From positions 372,001 to 436,000 of the forward strand of contig JAHZIX010000017.1 in NCBI GenBank assembly GCA_022601195.1: a stretch of 64,000 bases of DNA. The letters run 5' to 3'. Under the pieces are notes generated by a model. It was not told the origin of the DNA. It did not search any database and worked only from the letters and a program-made list of their open reading frames with translations. Below, piece by piece: positions 8,213 through 17,614 of the stretch; the stretch's first letter is position 1; the number at the start of each line of letters is the position of its first letter. This stretch comes from Deltaproteobacteria bacterium (lineage in GTDB: Bacteria; Acidobacteriota; Thermoanaerobaculia; Multivoradales; JAHZIX01). The position numbers were made by a program, and so were the translations under genes.

Positions 8213-10885
8213 TCAGTCCGGACCGGCTTGGTCCCCGTTCTTGGCGTCCGGAGATTCCAACAACCGAACCACTCCCTCTCCCCCGTCCACTTCCACCCAT
8301 TGGCCATCCTGAACTCGATTCATCAATCGATCGATTCCCACCACACAGGGCTTGCCGTACTCCCGTGCCACCACTGCTCCGTGTTGCAGGACTCCCCCCA
8401 CCTCCAGAATGACGGCAGCAGCGTTGACGAAAAGGGGCGTCCAGCCTGGGTCGGTGGTGTAGGCCACCAGCACGTCTCCTTCCTCTACCGTCTTTTCATG
8501 AGGATTCCTCAGCACCTTGATGGGTCCCTTGACGCTTCCCCGGGAGACTCCCAGGCCGTGTAGCTCCCCAGGTGTTTCCGGGCGCGGTGCTGGGCGTAGG
8601 ATTCGGCCTCGGGAGTCGATGACTTGAGGGAATTCGCTAACTTGGTGATCGAGAATCCGACCGAACCGAGAATTTTCCTCGCTGAGGGCGCGGAGATCCA
8701 GGTAGGGATCCCGTGCTGCCGACTCGAGATCCGTGAGCTTTAGATGGAAGATCTCCTCGGGAGAGTCGAGACGCCCTTGCCGCACCAGACGCTTTCCCTC
8801 CAAGAGAAGCCGTTTGCGAAAAGCGTAGTGAAATAGAACCAAGTGATGTTTTGGCGTATCTCGAGTTCCAGCGAATAGGTCGATGACTAGATGAGCCCGG
8901 CGCAACAGGCTTCGCCGCGGCCATCCCAAGCGGCTCAGGAGCTCCTCATAGGCTTGAAACCTCCGTTCTACCTGCTTCCGGTGCTGCTCCGAAGGGTCGA
9001 AGCCGCCGTCGTCGGTGTTCATGAAAGACATCTGCCTCAGAGCGAGGCGGGGATCGTCGCCGTAGCGGGGGCTTGCCACATCCATTTCCAGGGGGCCTCG
9101 GGCCCCGAACCGGACCAGAAAGGCGTCCCAGGCTGACAGGAACTCCGGAGATAGCTCACGGGCTTCAATACGGTGGGCTAGCTCGTCCAGGTCGTCGAAA
9201 TCGGCCCGTGTCAGGAGCTTGGCGAGACAAACCATCTCGATGCCCATCTCGACGACCACGTCCCCCTCAAAACCGACCTGGAGGCTTTGGATCAGAGCTT
9301 GGTGGTGAGGCAACTTCTTGCCGACGACGAGTCTCAAGGCTTCCAAGGACATCATGGCGGCGGCGAACACGGACATGGCCGAGAAGGCCTGGCCCACCAT
9401 GCGGTCACCATAGACCTGCAGGAATTGGGTTAGAGAGAGTGAATCGTCGACCTCTTGGCCCATTGCTCGTTCGTAGACCTCCGCTCTCCGCTGGAAGGCC
9501 CCATGAGCTCGTCGGGGAGCGATGAGAGCCCACAGAATATGCCCAAACAGACTTCGCATCCGCCAAAGGAGCCGGGGCATGCCCGTCAACGATTTCAAAC
9601 GCAGCCAAGGGGGGCGATGCTTTGCCCGATAGCGATCGGCATCGACATTTGCCAGGATTTCCCCCATGGAGATGTCCTGAGGAGCGGTCCCTTTCGATAG
9701 CTGTTGGGGGCTCGCCAACCATAAGACATTGGAGAAATTGAGGTACATGCGCGCCCCCTCAAAAAGCACCAGTCCGTCCTCGGGAGTGACTCCGGTGCGA
9801 AAAGTATCCCGAAAGAAAGTCGAGGCCAGCCCCTTCATCCAATCCAGTTCCATGGGAGAAATAGGAGAATTGGTGGTCATCCCCTTGGACAGAGCGCTGT
9901 CTACATAGAGAGTCCTGCGCTCTCCCGGCTCGGTTTTTAGGGCTTCGGGTAAGGGTACGTAAGTCGTAATGGGGCGTGCTTGCAATAAGTAGAGCCCACC
10001 CTCCCCATAGGCCCACTCGATATCCATGGGACAGTCATAGAGCGCTTCGACTCGACAGATCAACTCCGTCACCTCGAGGACCTGAATCGAGGTGAGGCTT
10101 GGCTCTAATGGCTTCTGAGGGCCTCGCTCCTCGGTGCCTCCTTCGGCCAGGAGCCACACGGAAGTCTGTTTCCGACCGATGCTCTCTTCCAAGATCTCCC
10201 TGCGGACTTTGTCGACGATAAAATGGTCCGGCGAAACCTGCCCGGCGACCACGGACTCGCCCAATCCCCAACTGGCGTTGATGACGGCTTCGTCATAGTC
10301 GTTGGTGAGGGGATTTACCGAGAAACCAACACCAGAGACCTCACTATCGATTTGCTGCTGGACGACGGCGGCAAAACTAGAAGACTGAATATCGAGACCC
10401 TGCTGCTGCCGATAGACCATCACCCGTTCATCGAAGCAGGAAGCAAAGCAGGTACGGAGAGCTACCTCGAGATCGGCCAGGGGAACTCCAAGCCGCGTTT
10501 CATATCCACCCGCGAAGGAAGCCGAAGCCGAATCCTCTTGGGGTGACGAGGAGCGAACAGCACACAGTGTTCCCTCCCCTATCCAGAGACGGCGGAGCTC
10601 CTCTACAGCCTCGTTTTGATCAGCGTTCAGCGGTAGATCGGAGCAGATCCCTTGCAGCGCCTGGCAGTGGGGTCTGCTGACCTTCCCTTCTTCGCCTAGA
10701 AGCTCTTGCCAGAGGGAAGACGAGAGAATCTCATCGAACCAAGGGGCAAAGAAATCCGTGGTGAGCACCGCCCCGGGGGGAACCGCTAGACCGGCTTCTG
10801 TCATGCGAATCAGTGCGTGGCCCTTGCCTCCCACTTTCTCGACAGGCGTTCCTGTGGTGCCTGGGAATCGAATCAATCGGCTCAA
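8213..10885 (-). CDS. Rifampicin phosphotransferase / PEP-synthase-like enzyme
   Basis: 890 residues with three parts. The N-terminal ATP-grasp domain has VGGKGHALIRM, CAVRSSSPQEDSASASFAGGY and INASWGLGESVVAGQVSPD, ending in LLQARPIT near residue 305. A central, mostly helical substrate domain follows. The C-terminal swivelling phospho-His domain has the motif QHGAVVAREYGKP with the catalytic His near residue 835. A C-terminal His domain and no PEP-binding barrel is the order of rifampicin phosphotransferase (RPH), not of PEP synthase, where the His domain is central. RPH uses ATP and water to phosphorylate rifamycin. Whether this protein acts on rifamycins or another compound is unknown. The start is TTG at 10885, after GAGG with 7-nt spacing. 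It stands alone. Confidence 0.8.
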   Translation of the reverse strand: MSRLIRFPGTTGTPVEKVGGKGHALIRMTEAGLAVPPGAVLTTDFFAPWFDEILSSSLWQELLGEEGKVSRPHCQALQGICSDLPLNADQNEAVEELRRLWIGEGTLCAVRSSSPQEDSASASFAGGYETRLGVPLADLEVALRTCFASCFDERVMVYRQQQGLDIQSSSFAAVVQQQIDSEVSGVGFSVNPLTNDYDEAVINASWGLGESVVAGQVSPDHFIVDKVRREILEESIGRKQTSVWLLAEGGTEERGPQKPLEPSLTSIQVLEVTELICRVEALYDCPMDIEWAYGEGGLYLLQARPITTYVPLPEALKTEPGERRTLYVDSALSKGMTTNSPISPMELDWMKGLASTFFRDTFRTGVTPEDGLVLFEGARMYLNFSNVLWLASPQQLSKGTAPQDISMGEILANVDADRYRAKHRPPWLRLKSLTGMPRLLWRMRSLFGHILWALIAPRRAHGAFQRRAEVYERAMGQEVDDSLSLTQFLQVYGDRMVGQAFSAMSVFAAAMMSLEALRLVVGKKLPHHQALIQSLQVGFEGDVVVEMGIEMVCLAKLLTRADFDDLDELAHRIEARELSPEFLSAWDAFLVRFGARGPLEMDVASPRYGDDPRLALRQMSFMNTDDGGFDPSEQHRKQVERRFQAYEELLSRLGWPRRSLLRRAHLVIDLFAGTRDTPKHHLVLFHYAFRKRLLLEGKRLVRQGRLDSPEEIFHLKLTDLESAARDPYLDLRALSEENSRFGRILDHQVSEFPQVIDSRGRILRPAPRPETPGELHGLGVSRGSVKGPIKVLRNPHEKTVEEGDVLVAYTTDPGWTPLFVNAAAVILEVGGVLQHGAVVAREYGKPCVVGIDRLMNRVQDGQWVEVDGGEGVVRLLESPDAKNGDQAGPD

Positions 10886-11583
10886 CTCTTGACCTCGCCT
10901 TCGGTTAGAGGACCCATCAGGTTAGCGGAGGCTCTGTCGTGGTCGCTCAGAGTCTTTCCAGGGTTCGGGTTTTCCAAGGTTCGAGTCTCTCTGAATTAAC
11001 GGCGCCTCCAAAGCCTCGACGTCGAGACGGCCACCGGCGTCGACCTGAAAGTTCACGCGGGTGGTTCACACCACCGGGCGGGGCGGCTCAAGCAACTGTC
11101 CGATGAAGAGGGGATGGTGATGAGGAATAGCTGTCGTGTGGCCCCTCCCAGCTCTCCAGCAAGGCTTCCCGAAAGCGATCGGTGGGTTCTGGGGGCAAGT
11201 CGGGCAGGACCATAAGACCTCCCTCGAGCTTCTCAAAGGGGTCCATCATCTCCGTATCCAGTCTTCCCACAAACCCATTCTGGCGCAACCGGAGCCGAGA
11301 AAGAAACTCTCTCACCAAACTCGACCTTGGCCACTTCGGCTCCTCGTACGTCCTAGCCGGTTACCTCTCGAAACCTAACCAAAGTCAGCTTAGTCCTGGC
11401 TTCTTCTTAGATGGAGCTAAGAACAGAGTTTCTCTTAGACTCTCCCCTGCCCCAGACAGCAGACTTTCCACGGGTTGAAACAAGCGACCCCAGGCAACCA
11501 GTAGGGAGAAGTGACAGCAGCCCCCTGTGGGAAGGCTGGTTCCGCCTGAGCACCTCAACAACAACTGAAGCAAAGGAGCTGGA
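10886..11583. other. Divergent intergenic region (~700 bp), no clear gene
   Basis: The region separates the minus-strand phosphotransferase-like gene from the plus-strand acyltransferase gene, so both promoters should lie here. I could not point to convincing -35/-10 pairs. One small minus-strand ORF is listed separately. Confidence 0.5.
11088..11213 (-). CDS. Possible 41-aa ORF with ribosome binding site
   Basis: An ATG at 11213 follows GGGAGG with 4-nt spacing and opens a 41-codon frame (MVLPDLPPEPTDRFREALL...) ending in TGA at 11088. The frame continues open upstream, so this could also be the remnant of a longer gene. No homology is recognised and the spacing is short; it is listed only because the ribosome binding site is good. 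Confidence 0.22.
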   Translation of the reverse strand: MVLPDLPPEPTDRFREALLESWEGPHDSYSSSPSPLHRTVA

Positions 11584-12804
11584 TTGGAGACCGGATTGCA
11601 GACAAGAGACCAAGCCTCGAGAATGGGCCGATCCCTAGCCATCGACAACCTACGAAGCCTCCTCACTCTCCTGGTCGTCGCCCATCACGCTGTTCTGGCC
11701 TATGTCTCTTTTGCTCCACCAGCGGGAATAACTCCCTGGGACACGTGGCCGATGTTGTGGAGAGCGTTCCCCATCGTGGATCCGGCCCGATCATCCCTGC
11801 TTGATTTGATCGCTTCCTACAATGACGGGTTCTTCATGGCTCTGTTTTTCCTTCTCGCCGGTCTCTTCACCTGGCGAGGACTAGCTAAGAAAGGTGTCGG
11901 GCCTTTTTTGCGCGGTCGAGGGAGAAGGCTAGGAATTCCCTTCATTATTTGCGCCGCATTTTTGGCGCCCCTGGCCTACTACCCCTCCTACCTTCAACAC
12001 GGAGGTGAGCCCAGCTTGGGCCCGTTCTCCTCCGCCTGGTCCTCTCTCGGAGTATGGCCGGCAGGGCCCGCATGGTTCCTGTGGGTCCTCCTCGCCTTCT
12101 CGGCTCTGGCTGCCCTGGTGACGACGATCGCACCCCAATGGGGAGAAACATTGGGCCGCCGGTTGGGTCCTTTGGGAGAGAGGCCAGCTGTCCTCTTTGC
12201 TCTCCTGGTGGCAGTTTCGGCCGGGCTTTACTTGGGGGTTACCCAATTCGTCGATCCCATGAGCTGGTTTGAGTGGGGTCCCTTTTCGGTTCAGACCAGC
12301 CGAATCCTCCACTACGGGTTGTATTTCCTGGTCGGAGTAGGCCTAGGGTCCTACGGCATCGACCGAGGGCTCCTCGCTCCCAGCGGTCGCCTCGCACGTC
12401 GATGGCCTCTCTGGATGGCCGCTTCCCTCACCCTTTTTGTAGCTCTCATGGTTGGGGTGATCACTTTGCTTTCTCAGCTCCAGTCGGGCTCTCTCAACCC
12501 GGTACTGCAGCAAGTCGTGAACTTTGGTTTTCCCCTTTCTTGCGCTGCATCGAGCTTTTTCCTGATGGCCCTTTTCCTACAGTTTGGTCACCGTGGAGGA
12601 AGCCTCTGGCGCAGTCTCGGTCGCAACGCCTTTGGCATCTATCTACTGCACTATCTCTTCGTCAGTTGGCTGCAGTTTGCCTTGCTCGATATGAGCCTCG
12701 GAGCAGTGACCAAGGCCACCCTAGTGTTTTCCGGCGCAGTCGTTCTGAGTTGGGGAGTTACAATCTTGCTGCGGCGAATCCCTTTCGTGGCCAAGACCAT
12801 CTAG
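11584..12804 (+). CDS. Acyltransferase-3 / OpgC-like membrane acyltransferase
   Basis: About 406 residues with ten or so hydrophobic helices. Near the N-terminus is the hallmark IDNLRSLLTLLVVAHHAVLAY: an Arg/Asp-flanked first helix with the catalytic His pair. The FYxAR-like 'GFFMALFFLLAGLFTWRGL...KGVGPFLRGRGRRLGIPF' region matches acyltransferase family 3 (MdoC/OpgC, OafA-type), integral membrane enzymes that transfer acyl groups to extracytoplasmic glycans or lipids. TTG at 11584 is preferred because AAAGGAG ends 5 nt before it; ATG at 11623 is the alternative. Its substrate cannot be told from context. Confidence 0.82.
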   Translation: METGLQTRDQASRMGRSLAIDNLRSLLTLLVVAHHAVLAYVSFAPPAGITPWDTWPMLWRAFPIVDPARSSLLDLIASYNDGFFMALFFLLAGLFTWRGLAKKGVGPFLRGRGRRLGIPFIICAAFLAPLAYYPSYLQHGGEPSLGPFSSAWSSLGVWPAGPAWFLWVLLAFSALAALVTTIAPQWGETLGRRLGPLGERPAVLFALLVAVSAGLYLGVTQFVDPMSWFEWGPFSVQTSRILHYGLYFLVGVGLGSYGIDRGLLAPSGRLARRWPLWMAASLTLFVALMVGVITLLSQLQSGSLNPVLQQVVNFGFPLSCAASSFFLMALFLQFGHRGGSLWRSLGRNAFGIYLLHYLFVSWLQFALLDMSLGAVTKATLVFSGAVVLSWGVTILLRRIPFVAKTI

Positions 12805-12861
12805 TAGCCGATAGATCCCCCCAGGCACACCCATGGAAACTGGAGGGGCCAGGCTTTGCGA

Positions 12862-15285
12862 TTAGGTTGGCGAAAAAGGCTCGGCCGCGAAAATTTCTGC
12901 TCGGTGCCGGCGCACCAACTCCCCGTAGTACCCTTCCCGGTCCGAGGAGAGGTCCACCGCACGGGAAATCATTCGACGGGCTTGCTCCAGCTCCTCCTGG
13001 AAAGCCTCCCCGGCCTTCTCCTGGTGCCGGGCGAGGTGATAGTGATGCCAGGCTTGAGTATCCAAAAGGATGGGATCGCTATCGCGACGCTGCTCATTCT
13101 TGTCGAATTCTCGGGCCAACGCGCGGCGCTCCTCCAGCTCGCACTCATTTCCGGAAACGGTGAGGGCATAGAGCAAGCCGTTGACGTAATACATCCGCAT
13201 CTCTAGCTCTTCCTCTTTCAGAGCCTCCACCGCGCGACGGGCAAAAAAACGAAACAGACCGAGGGAAGGGTCTTTGGACTCCTTGGCCGACAAATTGGCT
13301 TCTTGCAGATCCTGAGCACCGGGTTCGATGCGGAGGTCGATCTCTCGAGCCGCTCCATAGAGAATACTCAGCTCCCGCAGGCAACGGGCTTCTCTTCGCG
13401 CCGTGCTGCGGGGAGAAAGAGACTTCTCCCAATCCCTCTGCCGCTGTCGGCACAGCCGACAAAGCTGGGCCGCTTTCTCGAGCAAGCCCGCCGCCACCAG
13501 GGGAAGGTCCCAATAAAGCTCGAGGGTCCAAACGCGTAGGGCTGTCGCTTCCGCCAACAGCAGCTCGCAAGTAGAGGCGAGGTGTTCCTGTGGACGCCTG
13601 GTTTTGGCCCGCGGCATTTCCGACTTCCAAATCGACCTGCGGCCTTGAACGGCGGCTTCGTAGGCTTGGAACCACTTATCGTGACTGCTGTAGATCGAGT
13701 TGAGCAGAAGATAAAATTCCGGGTGGCCCTTGAGCTCCACCTCGCATTCGAAGAGATCTCGAAGCAGGGCTTCCCGAGCTGTGGCCCGGGTTTCCTCTGC
13801 TTCACTGTTGAGAAGCTTCAGGAGCGGCTGGAGCTTTTCGATCCAACGACGCACTTTTTCCGATTGAAACTCCGGAGCGTAGACCACCCCGCCCCCGGGG
13901 TGACTGCGCAAAATCGCTCGAGTCCCCAGGGAGGACATTCCAAGAGTCGACTCGAAAGATAGGGAGATGTCCGGCAAGGGGGCAAAACTGACCGAGATCC
14001 GGCGCTGAAGCGTCTCCATAGAGTCGATCACCGGTTTGAGCTTCTCGTCGAGAAGCTGGCTGAGTGCCTCCTTATCGACATCCCGCACGGCTCTCCGAAA
14101 CCGGCCAAGGTCTCCTACCGACTCATCGTCGAGAAGCTCTACGGCGTGTTTGAAATGTTCCAGATTGATCCAGGTGCTGTACTTGTTCCGTAGCTGGGTG
14201 ATCTCGCCATGAAGACTGTCGATGAGCTGGTGCACATCGTCCGGGACCTCCCCCTTCTGTAGCAGCGGCAGGCATTGGTGCTTGACGCGAAATCGGAGAT
14301 CCTTGATGCCATCCGCCCGGCCAAGATCCTTGGCCATCTGCATCAATTCCTCGACCCGGTCCGTCTTCGACGTGCGGAGCATCTCCTGAACCAGAACCAG
14401 CTGAGGAGGTTGGACGATGGAGATCTTGGTCCGGCCCGAGGGAGTGTCGACCCACTCACAGAGCAAATCCGCATCAGCCTCATCTCCTGCCGATGAGTAC
14501 CGGTACCGATCCAGGGATTGCCAAATCTTGCCGCTTCGACTCAACAGCAGAACCAGATGCTTATTGCCGAGTTCTGAGTTGATTCTTTCTAAGAAATGAA
14601 GGGCATGAGCATCGATGAGATCCGCCCTAGGCCCATTTCGACTCACTCCCATCTCTTTGAGCTGCTCATAGAGCTTCATGACCCGGTCCGAGTCGTAAAG
14701 ATACTCCCAGTCGTCGAGCCCGAGGGTTTGCGAGGTCAGAATCTCCAACCTCTCTTTTAGATCCCGGTACCTCCCCTCATAACCATCCACCGGGCCGAAC
14801 CAACTGCCAAAAATGGCTCCCGGCTCTTTGAGCACGGCTTCCACCAACTGGGCGGACTGCTCCTCCGGGGTGGCCGAGTCCCAGCGCTGGCGCACGGCGT
14901 TCATGGTTTCCTTGAGAAGCTTCAGCTTAGTGATCGCTCCATCCAAGTGGTGAATCCAATTGGAGGTAACCCCTTCCAACTCCGAATAGTGAGCCGGTAA
15001 GAGAAAGAGCTGTGGATAGCGCTGAAACAGCAGTGACACGGAGTAGTCCCGATCGTCCGGCGTCGGCTTCTTTTGCTTCAGGTAGCTGGGACTGAGGAAC
15101 TCGACGACCTCGCTGGTGTCGACGCACAATTTGACCTCTACGCCGCTCAATCGCTCCAGAGATAGGGCGCCCTCCAGGGCATCACTCCAGGCAACCCAAC
15201 CGTGAGACTTGTTGAGCAATGAGTGAATCTTGCGAGAGAGTTTTCGGATCTCACCAGGATCTGTTGTCATCGCGTCTGATGTCAT
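12862..15285 (-). CDS. Unknown large protein with a PIN-like N-terminal region and helical C-terminal half
   Basis: Start ATG at 15285, four bases after the upstream stop. It gives 807 residues with no signal peptide or membrane segment. Residues ~50-255 show a PIN-like acidic pattern: Asp56 in VKLCVDTSEVVEFL, Glu in HYSELEGV (~102-104), Asp225 in ADLIDAHALHFLERIN, then a hydrophobic strand HLVLLLSRSG where PIN nucleases often carry a further Asp. The remaining ~500 residues are predicted helical and charged, with a His/Asp-rich segment near the end (ILLDTQAWHHYHLARHQEKAG) resembling TPR repeats. A PIN-type ribonuclease is inferred, not proven. It is the last gene of a three-gene operon whose other members I do not recognise. 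Confidence 0.72.
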   Translation of the reverse strand: MTSDAMTTDPGEIRKLSRKIHSLLNKSHGWVAWSDALEGALSLERLSGVEVKLCVDTSEVVEFLSPSYLKQKKPTPDDRDYSVSLLFQRYPQLFLLPAHYSELEGVTSNWIHHLDGAITKLKLLKETMNAVRQRWDSATPEEQSAQLVEAVLKEPGAIFGSWFGPVDGYEGRYRDLKERLEILTSQTLGLDDWEYLYDSDRVMKLYEQLKEMGVSRNGPRADLIDAHALHFLERINSELGNKHLVLLLSRSGKIWQSLDRYRYSSAGDEADADLLCEWVDTPSGRTKISIVQPPQLVLVQEMLRTSKTDRVEELMQMAKDLGRADGIKDLRFRVKHQCLPLLQKGEVPDDVHQLIDSLHGEITQLRNKYSTWINLEHFKHAVELLDDESVGDLGRFRRAVRDVDKEALSQLLDEKLKPVIDSMETLQRRISVSFAPLPDISLSFESTLGMSSLGTRAILRSHPGGGVVYAPEFQSEKVRRWIEKLQPLLKLLNSEAEETRATAREALLRDLFECEVELKGHPEFYLLLNSIYSSHDKWFQAYEAAVQGRRSIWKSEMPRAKTRRPQEHLASTCELLLAEATALRVWTLELYWDLPLVAAGLLEKAAQLCRLCRQRQRDWEKSLSPRSTARREARCLRELSILYGAAREIDLRIEPGAQDLQEANLSAKESKDPSLGLFRFFARRAVEALKEEELEMRMYYVNGLLYALTVSGNECELEERRALAREFDKNEQRRDSDPILLDTQAWHHYHLARHQEKAGEAFQEELEQARRMISRAVDLSSDREGYYGELVRRHRAEIFAAEPFSPT

Positions 15286-15289
15286 CGCG

Positions 15290-16399
15290 TCAATCCCCTG
15301 CGCTCTTGGCTCTCGCCCGGACGACCGCCAGACCTGGAAAACGCCTGGACCCACCCTGTCCGATGCGACCCTTGATCCTGCTGAGGAAGCCATCGATCTT
15401 GCCATTGCTACGAAAGATGTCGAGAAGCTCGGCGCCCACCGCCCGGGAGCTCTCTTCGAGATCCGCCTCCAAGTCGATGTGGATTCGAGGTCTGCCGTCG
15501 ACCCATAGAGACAGGAACTGTTGTCTCCGTTTGACCTCGATTCCCCCCTCCCGCAAGACTCGGGCTAAGGGTCCGGTGGGAAACCAGCTTTCTTCGCCGG
15601 CCAAGTCCATGCCCATACCAGCTTCCACATCGGTGGCCAGCGGCAGATCCTCAGGAGAATCCGGCGCTTCGATGAACCTCCATAGATCCATCTCCTGAAA
15701 AAAATCTCGGAAACACTGTTCCCAGGCCTGTTGAAAACGGATGTGAACTGCTTCCTGAGGGGTCAGGGATTCGACAATCAGAGTCAGCAGCGCTTGTCGC
15801 CAGTAGGGCTGAGGCCAACGCAGCAATTGGGGAATGAGCTCGATCGCGGATGCCGGTTCCAAACGCCCCAACTCGCCAAAACAGAGAGGGCCGACCTCGA
15901 GCTCCACCCGGCGGAGATCTCGACGCAGCATATGCTCCAAGCCCTCCGTTTCATGCCAGGCTTTGAGCAAGGACCAGAGTTTGCGGCGCAAGGGGATAGC
16001 GTGGCCGTTGACCTCGAAGGTTTCCTGGCTCAGAGAATCATCTCTCACCCAACCTCGGAGCACCGGTGAGACTTCTGAAAGGTCGAGCCGACCGGCCACC
16101 TCCATGAGGTTGCCAAAGACTCGACCCCGATCCCGCATCTCATCCAAAGGGCCCTTGGTTCTGAAGAGGTGCACCACAGAGAGCCGCACCTTTTCCCGTA
16201 CCTCGGAGTGTCGGCGAAATTTCTTCACCTGATTCACCACCCAATCGGCGGGGGTCATTTGGGGAAGTAGATTGGGGAAGGGAATACCGAAGGGCTCGAG
16301 GTTCTGGCCCTTCGTTCGCTCATCGAAGAAATAGACGAACCACTCCGCCCGATCGATCTCTCCTTCCAAACGGAAGAGGGCGTGGGGAGAACGGGTCAT
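15290..16399 (-). CDS. Conserved-looking unknown protein, middle gene of PIN-like operon
   Basis: About 370 residues, soluble, with no signal peptide or TM helix. ATG at 16399 is preferred over GTG at 16426 because AGTAGGA lies 8 nt upstream and overlaps the stop codon of the preceding gene. The N-terminus (ALFRLEGEIDRAEWFVYFFDER) is followed by a helical, charged middle (residues ~60-260) and a Lys/Arg-rich end. No family or catalytic motif is recognised. The stop is 4 nt from the next start, so the genes are translationally coupled and probably form one functional unit. Confidence 0.7.
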   Translation of the reverse strand: MTRSPHALFRLEGEIDRAEWFVYFFDERTKGQNLEPFGIPFPNLLPQMTPADWVVNQVKKFRRHSEVREKVRLSVVHLFRTKGPLDEMRDRGRVFGNLMEVAGRLDLSEVSPVLRGWVRDDSLSQETFEVNGHAIPLRRKLWSLLKAWHETEGLEHMLRRDLRRVELEVGPLCFGELGRLEPASAIELIPQLLRWPQPYWRQALLTLIVESLTPQEAVHIRFQQAWEQCFRDFFQEMDLWRFIEAPDSPEDLPLATDVEAGMGMDLAGEESWFPTGPLARVLREGGIEVKRRQQFLSLWVDGRPRIHIDLEADLEESSRAVGAELLDIFRSNGKIDGFLSRIKGRIGQGGSRRFPGLAVVRARAKSAGD

Positions 16400-16409
16400 C
16401 GCCGTATTC

Positions 16410-17417
16410 CTACTTGTTTCGAACACTTCGGAGTCGGTGGAGGGCCCGATCCGCTATCTCGCGAAAGCACTCCGCAATTCTATCACCCTCCCCAGGGCGA
16501 CTCACGATGCCGCAAGCTTCGATGGGGGCATCGGATCCCTCGGGCACAACGACCGGCCCATGGACTCCTTCCGGCAGGAGTGCCTTACCCGTTGCCGGGT
16601 GGCAGGCCCGACTGGGGACCTCCGGCCAGGACTCGGCAGGCTCCCCCGCTCCCGGAACGAAAAGGAAGTTGCCCCATCCATCGAGGCTAGTCGGTACACG
16701 CAGCTCACTTTCGGCGGCCTGTCGGTGCTCCAATTTACAGTGCACGGCCAGGGCCCGGGAGAAGGCTTCGCCTTTGCCATCGGGACCGTCACCGTAGTCT
16801 TCCCAGCGATCGGTCCAATCGAGGCCCAGGGCATCATAGGCTTGGTTGACATCGAAACTCTTGGCGCCGGAGCTGGAGCAATGCTGCTCGAGCTCCTCCC
16901 GGTCGGTAAACCAGGCAATCCCATGAGCTCCACTGAGCACCGCATCCTGGGTGGGCATCGTCAGTTCACCCCGCTCGGCCTTCTGCCAGATTTTCTCCTG
17001 ATCTTCTTTGCCAAACTCACTGAAGCCATAAAACGCCGCGTAGTGGTTGCTGAAGGTTTCCAAACGCATCAGGGAGGTTCCGGTGCCAGATACGCCCCCG
17101 CCGAAGTCCACCCTAGAGCCCTGGAGTCGATGCGATCCGGCAGCTTTCCAAACCTCTTCGCCAAGGTGGTTTTCCAGGCTCTCAGCCAGAGCTTCCAACG
17201 CCGCGGTGGGTGCCACCCTGTCCGCCAGGCAATTGAGACAACAGATCGTTAGATAAAGGGGGAAAGATTCATCGCTGGCGGCAGCGAGCCGCTCCGCCGA
17301 TTCGATCAAACCCTCCGCCTCCACCACCATGGAAGAGGGAGATTCCCCGGCCACGGACCTTCTCAGCATCTGGGCGAGAGAGTGGCTCAGGAACCGCAGA
17401 TCTTCACTTGTAGACAA
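16410..17417 (-). CDS. Unknown soluble protein, first gene of PIN-like operon
   Basis: About 335 residues. TTG at 17417 is preferred because GGGAGG lies 7 nt upstream; ATG at 17432 is in frame but contains that site within its first codons. The sequence begins with helices (EDLRFLSHSLAQMLRRS, AEGLIESAERLAAASDE), has a Gly-rich turn (VDFGGGVSGTGTS) and a Trp-rich acidic stretch (LGLDWTDRWEDYGDGPDG). It has eight or so cysteines and no signal peptide. I do not recognise the family. Spacing of 10 nt to the next gene indicates one operon of three genes (17417 to 12862). Confidence 0.68.
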   Translation of the reverse strand: MSTSEDLRFLSHSLAQMLRRSVAGESPSSMVVEAEGLIESAERLAAASDESFPLYLTICCLNCLADRVAPTAALEALAESLENHLGEEVWKAAGSHRLQGSRVDFGGGVSGTGTSLMRLETFSNHYAAFYGFSEFGKEDQEKIWQKAERGELTMPTQDAVLSGAHGIAWFTDREELEQHCSSSGAKSFDVNQAYDALGLDWTDRWEDYGDGPDGKGEAFSRALAVHCKLEHRQAAESELRVPTSLDGWGNFLFVPGAGEPAESWPEVPSRACHPATGKALLPEGVHGPVVVPEGSDAPIEACGIVSRPGEGDRIAECFREIADRALHRLRSVRNK

Positions 17418-17614
17418 CGGAGCGCCTCCCATGATGATGAGCGCGACTCATTCAGCAAGAAAATAATAACTCAACGGGAAGTCACTAAAATACCATGCAA
17501 CTTATGGCTGCCTCAAGGAAGGGAGTACGGAAAGCAGCGGAAAGACGGCCGTGTCCTCAGGTGAGTTTAAGGAGGGGGATGTCTCGAGAGTTAGCTCTTC
17601 CAGCTCCTCCGTTC

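Noticed and set aside
12273..13163. 296-codon open frame on the plus strand
   Set aside because: It overlaps the acyltransferase gene in another frame and then runs antisense to the PIN-like gene; composition is Pro/Arg/Ser-rich without motifs, as expected of a shadow frame.
16437..17252. 271-codon plus-strand open frame
   Set aside because: It is antisense to the first gene of the PIN-like operon, has no ribosome binding site and no recognisable domain.
17502..17614. Possible second short RiPP precursor after the methyltransferase
   Set aside because: The frame contains an ELEELTLETSP segment, but no start codon follows the GGAGGAG site and the lasso leader residues (YxxPxL) are absent.
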